A stretch of 64,000 nt of DNA from Rotaria sp. Silwood1. Taxonomy: Eukaryota; Rotifera; Eurotatoria; Philodinida; Philodinidae. Below the pieces are notes generated by a model, which saw nothing but the letters and a program-made list of their open reading frames with translations, was not told the DNA's origin and did no database searches. Shown here piece by piece: positions 12,763 through 24,237 of the stretch. Location: assembly GCA_905250075.1 (NCBI GenBank), contig CAJNOP010000017.1, forward strand, positions 1,433,734-1,497,733, written 5' to 3'. Position numbers and translations under genes: made by a program. Positions within the stretch are counted from its first letter, which is position 1. Each line of letters starts with the position of its first letter.

Positions 12763-14577
12763 ATGAATAATAATAATTCCATAACACGGTTTGATCGTTT
12801 AGCGACAGAAATTATTTTGGACATATTTGGTTATTTATCATGTAATGATATTATTTATACATTCTTTTATTTTAATCAACGACTAAATTCTATACTATTG
12901 CACTATCGACATTGCTCGAACAATTTCAAATCATCAATAACACATTTTAATTTTTGGCAAAATTATTTACCATTTATTGGATCACAAATACAATGTTTAA
13001 CTATAAATACTATTGATTTATCTTTTCCATTGAACTTATTTCCAAATTTAAAATCTATCATTATTTCTTCTCCAGTTCCAATTGATTATGAACAAATTGG
13101 TTGTATATTGGAAAGTGAACAATTTAATCACTTAACTTCATTTAAAATTAAAAATAAAATTTCCAACAAAGTTATGTCTTATGAATATTCTAAACAATAT
13201 GAGCGATCTCTATTAAAAAAAATATTTAGTGATGAAAACTCATTGGAAACATTTGAATGTTTATCAGAATTATATGTTTGTAGTTTGCAAGAAATTGGTA
13301 ATTTAGTAAGCAATGTAAATATTCATTCGTTGTCATTGAAATCAGCAGATTGTATAAGTGCGTTTTCCTTTCTTAAATACACACCGAATTTGAAAATTTT
13401 CAATCTAATTGCAACAACATCTTATTTACGCGATAAATTAGATAAAGACCTAAACTTATCTAAGATTAAATTAGAAAAACTTTATTTAACATTAAAAATA
13501 GATGCTAGCGATGATATTATTGATGGAAAGCAATTTCGTTTATTAACAAGTCTTATAAAACAATTTTCATCATCATTAAATCGTTTATCATTGAATTTAA
13601 CCGTTATAAAAATTGGTGCAGTCGATGATATACCATTCAATGGTATTCAGCTTCAACAACAATTATTAGAACCCATGATACAATTACAACAATTTTATCT
13701 TTACGCAAAGCTGTGGAATCATTCAATTGATATTAAAAATATTTTATCGACATTCGAAAATCAATTTTGGTTTGATCATAATTGGTCAGTTGGAATGCAT
13801 GGAAACTATTTATATACATTACCATTTCATTTTGATGAACTCAATGATTTTATTGATTTTGATCATATTAAATCGAACGATTCGAAGGTTCTAAATTATC
13901 CTTGGACATGGTATCATATTACATCGATTAGTTTCTCTAGTTCATCTAAATTAAATTTAAATTTAATAAAACAATTAAAAATGAAAATGCCAAATTTAAT
14001 GAAACTTACATTTAATTCACTTCCTTCTCTGTGTTTTGAAACAATAGAAAATTCATCTATAAGCGACAATGAATTACATAAAATTGACACAACACTAGAT
14101 AGTGTGACTACCGTTCATTTTGGAGGTGAATTGATGGAAGATACTAAACAGTGGTTATTTCATATGTTACCAAACTTAAAGCATTTGGTTTTATCTGGTA
14201 CGACTCAATTCTTCCCACTAGTGGATAAAAGAATTGAAAGATTAACAATACTTAATTTGTATGCTCTTTCCAATGTCATAAAGCCAGATGATGTTTATTT
14301 TCCAAATCTACAACATGTAGAAATACAATTTTTCTTAGATTCTGATTTAAATTTAAATAAGTATGCACCATATTCTGTTATGGAAATGTTGAAAAGTTTC
14401 GAACAAACGAAGACTTTGCTAATTCATTTTTATTGGTGTAGTGAAGATGGTTGGTATCGTATATCAATAGCTGATCTGAGCAAGCTGATTGCCAAGTTAG
14501 ATATGAACGAAATTTTGAATACCTTTGAAATGAAGCATTTTTATAATTTTCTTCAATTTATCAAAAGAGAACAATAA
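12763..14577 (+). CDS. F-box protein with leucine-rich C-terminal region
   Basis: This intronless gene encodes 604 residues. Residues about 8-50 (FDRLATEIILDIFGYLSCND and the following hydrophobic positions to LLHY) match the F-box, which binds Skp1 in SCF ubiquitin ligases. The rest has irregular leucine-rich segments (for example LYVCSLQEIGNLVSNVNIHS, MKMPNLMKLTFNSLPSL, MLPNLKHLVLSG) of the kind that form substrate-binding LRR-like folds, but no regular repeat. Single-exon F-box proteins of this design are a large family in bdelloid rotifers. The ATG at 12763 gives the F-box immediately, so the start is convincing. Codon use is extremely AT-rich compared with the RasGRP and GPCR genes. The substrate is unknown. 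Confidence 0.8.
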   Translation: MNNNNSITRFDRLATEIILDIFGYLSCNDIIYTFFYFNQRLNSILLHYRHCSNNFKSSITHFNFWQNYLPFIGSQIQCLTINTIDLSFPLNLFPNLKSIIISSPVPIDYEQIGCILESEQFNHLTSFKIKNKISNKVMSYEYSKQYERSLLKKIFSDENSLETFECLSELYVCSLQEIGNLVSNVNIHSLSLKSADCISAFSFLKYTPNLKIFNLIATTSYLRDKLDKDLNLSKIKLEKLYLTLKIDASDDIIDGKQFRLLTSLIKQFSSSLNRLSLNLTVIKIGAVDDIPFNGIQLQQQLLEPMIQLQQFYLYAKLWNHSIDIKNILSTFENQFWFDHNWSVGMHGNYLYTLPFHFDELNDFIDFDHIKSNDSKVLNYPWTWYHITSISFSSSSKLNLNLIKQLKMKMPNLMKLTFNSLPSLCFETIENSSISDNELHKIDTTLDSVTTVHFGGELMEDTKQWLFHMLPNLKHLVLSGTTQFFPLVDKRIERLTILNLYALSNVIKPDDVYFPNLQHVEIQFFLDSDLNLNKYAPYSVMEMLKSFEQTKTLLIHFYWCSEDGWYRISIADLSKLIAKLDMNEILNTFEMKHFYNFLQFIKREQ

Positions 14578-17023
14578 ATAGTTTCTTTTTTCAAATCTAG
14601 CAATTATCCAATTGAATGAAATTGATTTTTTTAAAACAAAAAATAAAAAAATACTTAGTAAGTAACTATATTTCTTAATCAAATGACAAACATATGACTA
14701 CACAGATTGAGAGCATGAATCTTTATAGATCATTTTTTTCGTCATTTAACCTAATTCTAATCAAGACTAGACTGCTCTTTTCATTAGTACATTTAAATTG
14801 ATATTTAACACTGAGTAAACTAGTAGAAAAGATCTATTCAAGTTGTTATTCGTTTGTCGAAGTCAATTTTTTCGATAGGAAACCTGAAGATAATTGAATC
14901 TTATAAAATGATAATAATAAAATATCATGAATTGTCTGCATTAAAAAAATTTTCTTCACTATAGAAATTTTCAATACATAAAAAATAATGATATTAAAAA
15001 AGTGATTATCATGTGATGTTAAATAATAAGATTTGATATGATCAAAAAAATTCAACAATAAAAAAAACAAATCACTTTTTATTTCTATTTAAATAGAAAT
15101 ACACTCACATCATTTAAAGTTTCTATACACGATAATAACAACTGTGTACTATACGCTAAATTAATTCTTAAATCATGACAAGTCGTTTAAGTGTTTTCTT
15201 GTTCAATGATATCTTCTAAAAAGAGTTTGTCGTCTTAAATTTATTATTTGTCTTCTACTGGCGAGCAAATAAAAGTATACATGGTTACTCTTTACTCATG
15301 TTGATTTAACATAATGTTACAAAAGAACAAATTTTTACTTATAAATAATTTTTCAATTATTTAATTTATTGAAAACTCTAAAATAATTGTTTCTGTACTT
15401 ATAATTAAGTCATGCTGGTGATTGTGAGGGTGAAAGTGTCGGGCAGAAGTAGAAACGGGTTGTGCTATAACTAGATCTGCGAAATTTTCTTGTTGTGAAA
15501 ACTTTATAATGAAAATATCCATGTTAAGAACATGAATATCTATAATAAGCAGCTTAAATTTTCATGACGAATATGTTGGATAGTATCAACGAGAAGAAAA
15601 GTGATTCGTATAATATTTTTTACTTTCGTTAGTTTCTATCCATTGTCAATATTTTCTAACAGTTTCCAATACATTGAAATTTAATCAATCCTGTTTGTAT
15701 TTTGAATTAAGATTTGTATCTTGCAACTAAGATGCACTTTTATGATTGGTAATATAGCATAATCAGATTGAAACAAAGTGGTCCACAAACAATGGACTGC
15801 TTGTTTTCTTTTTCCGCAAACTAAAAACACATTCCAAAGGTTCCATTCTAAGCTCTTTTAATAGATAGTTTTTTGTGTTCCTATATTATTGTCTTGATTT
15901 TTTATATAAGCTTATCTTGTTGGTAAAAGATTGGAACCACATGCCAATACTCGAGTGTGCAAATGTGACAGTTTAACAACTTAGACTGATAAACCATTTT
16001 TAAAATAAGAGTATTATCCAAAGTTAGAATATGCTGCAAGGTTTTCTATGAAATATTCAATCTGCCGATGTATGTCAACAAGTTTTAAAAAAAGCATCCG
16101 TGAAAGAGTTTGTGAACAATAATTCGAAAACTCTGAAAAAAAGTTTTTTGGTAAACGTCAGGCAATGTTTGTTTTTGTTTTTAGTCCTAGCTAAATATTT
16201 TCTTTGATCAATTTAAATTTTACATCATTCTCTTTCGGCTGAGTCTTGAGAAGATGCTAGATTTGTAGAATATAAAATTCTCTGTACTGATGTCAGATAT
16301 TGCCAACTTAGAATAGGACTTGATGACATAGAATCTTACAGAAATCCATTGATGTTTGGTGAAAATATTTAAGATTGTAATCAGGCGACTAACTATTCGT
16401 TAGTCTTCCCAATTGTTTGACAATAAGAGAAACCTATCTGGAAAAAAAGCTGGGAGTTTAACAGGATTCAGCATGCTCTGTCTATTGAGCATCAAATGGA
16501 ATCTCTAGATTGTGCTTCGAATTTCTAAAAAACACAATAAAAATGCTTCAACCATTAAAGATCATCCCTTACATAAGTAGCGTGCCTTTAAATGTTTTTT
16601 CGAAGCTGAAACTCGAAAATTCAATGTATTGTAGAAGACCACAATGATTTACAAATGTTTTACGACCAATACTTAAGCACGTAATTTCTTTCATTTCCAT
16701 GATATCAACATGACTTCTACCATTAGAAATCATGTTGGTTTTTTTTTGATTAATACCGTGCTGACTGTTTTCCGTTCTATCTTTTCTGAACATGTATTTA
16801 TCAATACTAGAGTCTGAAACGAAACGTTAACTCAGAGTTGGATTCTTAATTGAAGAAAGTTTTACCTGAGGCAAGGTGGGCAGTAAATGTTCTCTTCGTT
16901 TCGGCATCTGGTGTATGTGACAAGAAACCTCTCATCCATACTCTCTCTTTTCTTGCAGATTCATGTCTGAATTCAAGGGAGAAACAGCAGAGGCTTCTGT
17001 CTCGACGAATTGTAAAGTATTTT
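14578..17023. other. Intergenic, no supported gene
   Basis: Non-coding, AT-rich. Short frames (14846-15070, 16569-16793) carry no recognisable motif. Confidence 0.4.
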
Positions 17024-17113
17024 GAAGTTGCAAAAAGTCTTGTGAAGTTCTACGAAATCTTGTAAAATCCGATGAAGTCTATCGAAATTCCGTGAAATTT
17101 TACGAAGTCTTTG
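17024..17113. repeat. Nine-unit degenerate tandem array with exact 10-bp period
   Basis: From 17024 the sequence divides without any indel into nine decamers: gaagttgcaa, aaagtcttgt, gaagttctac, gaaatcttgt, aaaatccgat, gaagtctatc, gaaattccgt, gaaattttac, gaagtctttg. The first half of each unit is close to GAAAT/GAAGT and the second half is pyrimidine-rich. The period is not a multiple of three, so it does not reflect a coding repeat of short period. Confidence 0.8.
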
Positions 17114-19089
17114 AGATATAGCTTTTAATATGAGAATGGACAATCTGACAGGATACTCCAATACTTTTTAACATGTAGATTCTATAGTGCACTAGAGTGA
17201 TATGATTATTCTACTAGTTACTTTAAAAAGTTTTAATTAAAAGCTATTTTATTTGAAGAATAGTTATCGCATTTAATAGAAGACGTAAGTTCTTGATCAG
17301 AGAAAGTTTCTCGAACTCAAATTATTTCTAACGATATATAGATGGCATGAACTATTAACCAGGAAAACTTTTTTAGTTAGGTAGAATTGAGATTATATGT
17401 AGAAAGTTGTAGATTGTATAAAGAAAGTTGTTTTTTAATATCAATTATTAAGTGTTGCATAAGATAAAATGATATATATAAAATAAATAGTCTTGAAAGT
17501 AATGTAAGTCTTAAAATAAAATATTATTATTGTTTACATTCCAATTGAGTGTTGTGCTAGATAACTAGGTATTCTAAGTAGATACTAACTAGTGGAATGG
17601 TTTTTTTGTTATTTTAAATGCTTCTGCATATCGATTAGCTTGCGTCTATTCGATGTTTGATTCCATGTTACAATGAGATTTAGATGGTGTGTTTAATGTT
17701 AGAAAAGACAAAGCTTATGACATTCATGGTAACATTTATGTCTAGCAAGGTCTATACATTCCAGTGAGTAAGATGTAAAACTGAAAATATAAATTTTGTT
17801 AGAGTTGCTATGAAAAAGATTTCAAGAAAAACACAAATATCAAATTTTTGGTCAATTTTTAAAAAATAATGTACCTCTCAAAATAATTTTTCTTAGAATT
17901 GATTTAAATAAGTCTTCAAGAATTAAAACAATGAAATCTTAGATTGAGATTGTTGTTTATTTACAAACACAGAAAAATGAAGTTGAATTGGGCAGTTTCT
18001 GAATTTTGATTTTATATTGACAAATGAGCAAACATATGCTAAAAACAATTCTTTCAACTAGCACCTTTAAATGATTTTGCACCTAGATTTGTCGTAACTG
18101 CTATTTATTAGACTATTGAAATGTCATATTTATTGAAAATTTAGTAGTTTTTAAAGAAATATATTTGTAAAAGTTCCAAAAGGATAAATTTGATGTTAAA
18201 AGTTCTTCACGGTAACTACAGGAATGTTACCACCATACCTTTATCTTATATTTTATAATTTGTTATCTTTGATAATAAAGGCAGTAACTAACAATATTTT
18301 AGATTTTCGAACTACTGACAGTACTGAAAAATATTGAAATGTTTTTAGTACATATGTGACAAGAGTATTCAAATCAATTATGTATTAGTTATTTCATATA
18401 AAAATCATCTATTAAATTTTTAGTAATTCAAAAATTGGGTATTTTCAAGAATATTTTGCGATAAATAAGACTGAAGTAAAAATGCAACATTGTCCTTCGT
18501 TAAAGTTAAAACGATAATGGTTTCTGTTTTTTTTCAGTGAGTAAAATATGATACCAAAATGATACAACCAAGAAATAAAATGCGTTGAATCGACTACACT
18601 TTTGTAGTTGTTATTTTTGTTGAATAAGAGTTCTGAGTCTTCTGGGTTTTTTCATAAAAGACTCTTAACTGTACAACTAAAAAAGCAAGTGCTTAGTCCT
18701 TTAAATAATACCATCACTTCATACGTCTGTCGACGCCTAACAGCAACGTTTGCTTACTTTTTTTTACAGGAAGAAACAGAAAAAACAGTTGTTTTTTCGT
18801 CTTCTATCGGTCGTAAAAACTCTACATGCGACTTGATTACCTTAGAAGAAAATCGGCAACACAACTTGTTACCTCAAGGCAGTTTTACTATGTTGCGAAT
18901 ATTGAGTCTATGACAAGTTTTATTCTGTGTACCTAGATTTATTTTAAAATAATTGAGTAAATGATTCATGTTATGAAAATCACTATTAATACACGCAATA
19001 AATACAAACATCAGTTCGTTGTCACTAATGTTTATTAAAAAAACAGTTTATTTTTCTGAATTGAAGTAAAAAATTTAAAAGAAAAATGT
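17114..19089. other. Intergenic, no supported gene
   Basis: AT-rich non-coding sequence. The open stretch 18608-18913 has no ATG near its start and no recognisable domain. The last 150 bp are the likely 3' untranslated region of the minus-strand GTPase gene. Confidence 0.4.
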
Positions 19090-20051
19090 TCAAAGTAAAA
19101 TACAGTTGCCCTTATGATCTCTGTTTCTTTTGTTTTTTCTTGATGGCTCCTCTGAATAACGAGGATTAACTGGTGGTGGTCTACTTTGTCCGGTTCTAGT
19201 TGGTTCTTGCGGCATTTGTCGTTGGGGTGCTCTTTGAGTACGAGTATTTGGTTTATTTGCTCCTCGATTTATTTGTCGAACCAGATCAAAAAAGATCTAA
19301 AATAAAAAGAAGAATTATTTTTTTTAAATCATCTATTTTGGCTTCATTTACTTCTTTAACATTTGATTGATTTTTCGCTGATGTTTCAAGAAATGTACAT
19401 TTCCATCGTCTTGCTAATTCTTGTCCATCTTGACGTGGAACCACACGTTCACCTTCTAAGTCACTTTTATTTCCAACAAGAACTAATGGTGGTTGACCCT
19501 TTAAAAAAAAACTTTCAAATTAAATATAATCGATTTTTCTATTTTAACTATACAAGAATTTCAGCATCTTTTTTATTTATTATTCGATTATAGAATTCAT
19601 CCAAATCATTGAATGTAGCTCGAGATGTTATTGAATAAACAAGAACAAATCCATGACTATTTTTAACGTATAAATCTCTCATGGCTGAAAATTCTTCCTG
19701 AAAATAAATGAAAAAAATTTTTTCTTCAATAGAATTTTTTGTGTTATGTATTTTACTGTTCCAGCAGTATCAAGAATTTCTAATGAATATTGTCTTCCAT
19801 CAATTTCAACAACCTAGATTCAATGAAATATATGACAAAAAACCAATAACAATGTATATGATACTTTTTTATAAACATCTTCTATAGTTGGATCGTATTT
19901 TGGCATAAAAATACCTTGAACAAATTGCATAGTCTAGTAAATAAAATCCAAGGACGGATTAAAAAAAGCAACTGTTGACTAAAATTTTTCTTACTAAACA
20001 TGATTTACCAACACCACCAGATCCAAACACACATAATTTATATTCTGACAT
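19090..20051 (-). CDS. Rap1-like small GTPase, divergent copy
   Basis: Six exons (20051-19995, 19933-19865, 19813-19757, 19697-19554, 19498-19352, 19296-19090) join in frame to 226 residues. The P-loop is [10 protein letters not shown] (residues 10-19, Cys where Rap1 has Ala). Switch I is [11 protein letters not shown], followed by DTAGTEEF with the Rap-specific Thr at the position of Ras Gln61, then NKSD and ETSAK. The protein ends in a long basic, proline-rich tail (about 50 residues beyond the G domain) and a CILL CaaX box, which predicts geranylgeranylation and membrane attachment. Rap1 controls adhesion and junctions through its GTP cycle. This copy departs from Rap1 more than its neighbour at 21161-21926 and has two extra introns. 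Confidence 0.9.
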
Positions 20052-21160
20052 TATCAATTTTTACTGTAATAATAAACGCTGTTACCAGAATCGAAATGTT
20101 GCTCTGTTTGATCTGTTTGACGAATTCAAAAAGAGAAAAGAAATAATTTTCTTCCTTCTTTTTCTGCCGTTAACAACGCTCTGTCTTCTTGCCTAAAATA
20201 CGCGCTTTACGATGTTGATTGCGCTTCTATGTTACTTCGTAAAAAAATATACTTCATCGTTCTGATGGCAAGAGCATTCTTGGTGGACATTAATTGAAAG
20301 TATGTAAAAAAAATAAAAAGAAGAAAAAAATCAGATTTCTATATGAATCATTCATCACCATTGACGAGGAATATTCTTGAATGACGGAATGTTTTTTTTG
20401 AAACAATATTTCTATTTTGAGTTTCGTCGTAATAATTACCCAACCTTTCAATTCATAATTTATTCATCTCTATTTAATCCGGTTATGAAAAGCAGATTGG
20501 TTATTAAAAGACTTTCTTTTTTACTTCGAGCTTATGTGAGAAACGAATTTAAAATCTTTATTGATTACGAAATAAAAAAAAATACAAAATTATTGCAATT
20601 TTTTTTTTATTGAGCAATTTATTCTTATTATTAAACGACGAAATAAACTATTTATTTATCTGTTCATATCATACCTTTGGATGATTTGGAGAAATTGGAA
20701 AGATCATTATCTTTTATTCATTTCAAATACTTAAATAAATAATCATCGATCATATATAATACGGCCCGTTTTTATTTGAAGGTGTATTTGATGACTGACA
20801 TTTATACTAATAGGTACAATGAAGCAATCTTAAGGCCTCATTTAAACATGTGAACTTTTATCGAGAAATTTGAAAAAAAGAAGAAATTGTCTTTTGATAA
20901 ATAGTGTTACAATTAAATAATAGCAATTAAAGATCATGACAGTTTTAACTCTTTACAACACAACTTAACATTGGATTTAAATATGATGAAAAATAACACT
21001 TATTGTTATTTGTCACCAGTAAAAATAAATTCTGACGTTTTTCTTTTGTCAACCGATATCTATATAATCGTAATTCATGAAACGATATTCTACCTATATC
21101 AATGTTTCAAACAGTAAAAGAGATCTGAAAAAAAGAAAATTATTTATTTATTTATTTATT
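20052..21160. other. Spacer between the two Rap1-type genes
   Basis: No gene was seen in about 1.1 kb. It should contain the promoter of the divergent Rap1-like gene (right of 20051) and the 3' untranslated region of the next one (left of 21161, with a TTTA-repeat at 21141-21160). The spacing argues against a shared polycistronic transcript. Confidence 0.45.
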
Positions 21161-21926
21161 TTATAAAAGAACACAACAATTTCTCGTAGGACCAGTTGAT
21201 GGATTTCGAGAATCTGGTGATCGATCTCCTTTTGATGGCTTAGTTTGTCGATTTATTTGTCGAATTAAATCAAAAAAAATCTATATATCACGAAAAACAA
21301 TCAGTGAAATCCATTCAAAATGAAAACTTCTTACTTCATTAACATTAATTTTTAATTTAGCTGATGTTTCAAGAAATGTACAACCAAATGAACGTGCTAG
21401 AGATTCACCTTGATGTTTTCCAACAACACGTTCATCTTCAAGATCACATTTATTACCAACTAGTACCATTGGTACATCAGCACTTATATCTTTAACCCGT
21501 ATAATATAATCTTTTATATCTATTAAATCATTAAATGTTGCTTGTGATGTTATAGAATAAACAAGAACAAAACCTTGACCATTTTTCATGTATAAATCTC
21601 TCGTTGCTGTAAATTGTTCCTAAATAAAATCAATGAAAAAAGAATTTTTCCTTTACAAACATCTTATTTCTTTTTACTGTTCCAGCAGTATCAAGAATTT
21701 CAAGTACACAATCAACACCATCGATTTCTATTTGCTACAGAGAATAAGAAACAACAATATATTTTATTTAAATTATATAGTTAAATAAATAAATATTTAC
21801 TTTACGATAACCATCTTCTATTGTTGGATCATATTTACCAATAAATACGCCTTCCACAAATTGTACAGTTAAAGCACTTTTACCAACACCACCACTACCT
21901 AATACGACTAACTTATATTCACGCAT
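21161..21926 (-). CDS. Rap1: Rap1 small GTPase
   Basis: Four exons (21926-21801, 21734-21678, 21619-21335, 21280-21161) encode 195 residues. Nearly every Rap1 signature is present: [19 protein letters not shown] at the start, effector loop [32 protein letters not shown] with Thr61, [13 protein letters not shown], and ETSAK. The C-terminus has a 20-25 residue linker and CVLL, a geranylgeranylation-type CaaX box. Rap1 cycles between GDP and GTP and governs integrin or cadherin adhesion. Its known activators include RasGRP2 (CalDAG-GEFI), C3G and Epac. A RasGRP gene lies 7 kb away on the same strand. This is the conserved copy of the pair. Confidence 0.95.
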
Positions 21927-22147
21927 GATCTACAAATCTACATAATATAGATGATGTTATATGAATGAAAATACAAGACGAAAACGAGACCAGATATTCA
22001 TCAAGCTCTAGACAGTGAATCGATCATGATAATAAGACAGGTCAATGACACATAGAAATGAGACATGAAAGAAAAATTAAAATGTGTTCTTCAACCTTAC
22101 CTACTAACGAACACGTTTGATTAACATAAAACAACCGAATGAAATAT

Positions 22148-22181
<34 letters not shown>

Positions 22182-23064
22182 GTATACTGAATACTGAGTC
22201 TTCTCTGAAGCGAAAGACGACAAGTTCAGTTTTATTTATTTATTCATTCCTTTTTCTTTCGTTCTTTACCTTTTTTTTTCTACGTATATACTATATTTAT
22301 ACAAAATACAGGAAAAAAATGATAATGAAACATGAGACACAAGAAAACGACAAAAAGCTATATTCTTGTCTTTGCATAAAAATGATTTTTCTATTAATTA
22401 TATGAGTATAAAGTAAAATGATAACATAGAATATATCATCACACTCATTATTACATGTCACCATGTTTACATGCGAATCAATTAAGCGTCTGCACTAGTA
22501 ACGACAATAAATTCTATAGGATCTCAAATATTTATTGATTCTAATTTTATTCTGCAACCTAATGAAAACGAAATTAATCGTAAATTATTATCGATAAATA
22601 ATATACAACGATGTTTACGCTGTATTTCGAGGATAGTCGAACATCAATGTCAGATAAAAAAAACCAGTATGTGTACGTTGTTCGATCCAATTAACTATAT
22701 AAATAAAATGTAGTTTTTTCATTATATGTTACCTGTGCATATTAAAAATAAAGCTAATATTGATATCTTTCGACAATCGTGATCAGTTTTAATAGAGCTC
22801 AAATAGGAAAAATTGTGTTGCTTTAAAAATAAGCATTTCTGAATGATGTAAAGAAAAAAAAAGCATGATTTTTTTGCCTACCTTTGCCTTTACATATAGG
22901 CATATAAATATGATCCATTCATGTGGAACATCGATTCGCTTTTTTTCTCTCGTCCTTGGTACTTATTGTTGGTGTGCATTTCTTTCATAACCGCATACAT
23001 ACGTATCTTACGACAAAAACAACAGAAGTAGTCGCAAGACTAAGGCATCAGAAAATAGGTTAAT
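21927..23064. other. Divergent promoter region between Rap1 and the kinase gene
   Basis: The two flanking genes are transcribed away from each other. An (AT)n microsatellite lies at about 22150-22182. No gene is supported. The frame 22139-22405 is a product of the AT repeat and A/T runs. Confidence 0.45.
22148..22184. repeat. (AT)n microsatellite
   Basis: An alternating TA run of about 30 bases, flanked by catacata and tgtatac, which makes it nearly self-complementary. Confidence 0.9.
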
Positions 23065-24237
23065 ATGGGTGCAATACTGAGTTAGTATTCAACATAGGAA
23101 GAGTCATATTTTGTTTAATATTCTATTTCTATAGGTCGTATCAGGCAGTTTTTAAGTGGAGATGAGTTTGTTGGTAGCGTTATGAATATTCATGGTGTTC
23201 CATACTCATTTCAACGACGTTTAGGCACTGGTGGTTTCGGTAATATAATTTTAATTATTAATAAAAACAGAGAGTAATTTGTTTTGTTTTTATTTTAAAA
23301 AAATTAGCTACCGTTTATGCAGGAAAATCTCCTAATGGCATGCCAGTAGCTATTAAAATGATTAATTTAAATGGTATACCACCTGATCGTAGTCAGGGTC
23401 TTGTTCAAAGTTATCTCAATGAAGTTGCTCTTCTTGAAAAATTACGACAAGAATCACGTCATGTTGTTGTAATTTATGATTTTGATTTTGATCCTACTAC
23501 TGGTCTAGGTAAGTTGAAGAGTTTCTTAATTAGCAACAATGAATTTTTTTCGTTTCTATTTGTTTAGGTTACATTGTTATGGAATTAGGTGGAGATAATT
23601 TAATGAAATTTATTGATCGACTTCGTGCATCCGGTCGAACTCGTGGTCCATCTTTAGATGCAAGGATGATAAAAGGATTTTGGCGTCAAATGGTTAGTAT
23701 TGTTGCTACATTACATGGACATTCAATTGTTCATATGGATTTAAAACCGGCTAATTTAATTTTATTTGGACGAACACTTAAAATTGCTGACTTAGGTATA
23801 TCAAAAAGAGCTTATGCCTTAGGGTAAAAATAAATTACTTTTTCAATTCGAACATTGTATGTGTTTTGTGCTATTTCTTTTTGAAAATAGTCGAGGCGGT
23901 ATGGGTACTCCATTTTTTAGGTAAGCTAAAAACAATCAATGAAGAGTTATATATTCAGATTTCTTTTAAAAGTGCACCCGAAGTAATGCAAGATAGGTCT
24001 GGTAAACCACGATCTTATGGTCCAAAAGTAGATATTTGGTCATTAGGTGCTATTCTTTATTATATGGTTTATGGCCGACCACCAACATATCATCCATTAG
24101 CAGCAAAACCTCCGATTGGACAACGTCGTTATCCAGATCCTGCTCTTAATGATGTACTTCGTCGTACACTAGTCCTTAATCCTCATGGACGATTTGATAT
24201 AAGCCAACTTTTACATCACCCGTTTACTCGAATGTGA
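23065..24237 (+). CDS. Minimal Mps1/TTK-like protein kinase with putative N-myristoylation site
   Basis: Six exons (23065-23080, 23135-23239, 23308-23508, 23568-23823, 23891-23920, 23973-24237) join in frame to 290 residues, essentially a bare kinase domain. Visible motifs are the glycine loop LGTGGFATV (35-43), VAIK with Lys57, HMDLKPAN (163-170; catalytic Asp165), DLG (182-184, in place of DFG), GTPFFSAPE (activation segment to 206) and DIWSLGAILYYMVYGRPP. The wording VHMDLKPANL...LGIS and the LYYM.YG.PP region resemble Mps1/TTK, the spindle-checkpoint kinase, but the long N-terminal TPR/kinetochore region of TTK (about 500 residues in vertebrates) is absent. The first exon is only 16 nt and gives MGAILS, which fits the MGxxxS myristoylation pattern. 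That exon is inferred from one GTTAGT/CTATAG intron, so the true start could lie elsewhere. Confidence 0.8.

Noticed and set aside
18608-18913. 101-codon plus-strand frame
   Set aside because: No ATG near the beginning, no recognisable domain, and no splice-compatible neighbours.
19090-21926. Rap1 genes as a trans-spliced operon
   Set aside because: They share orientation but are 1.1 kb apart, far more than the short spacing usual for such operons, and no spliced-leader site is evident.
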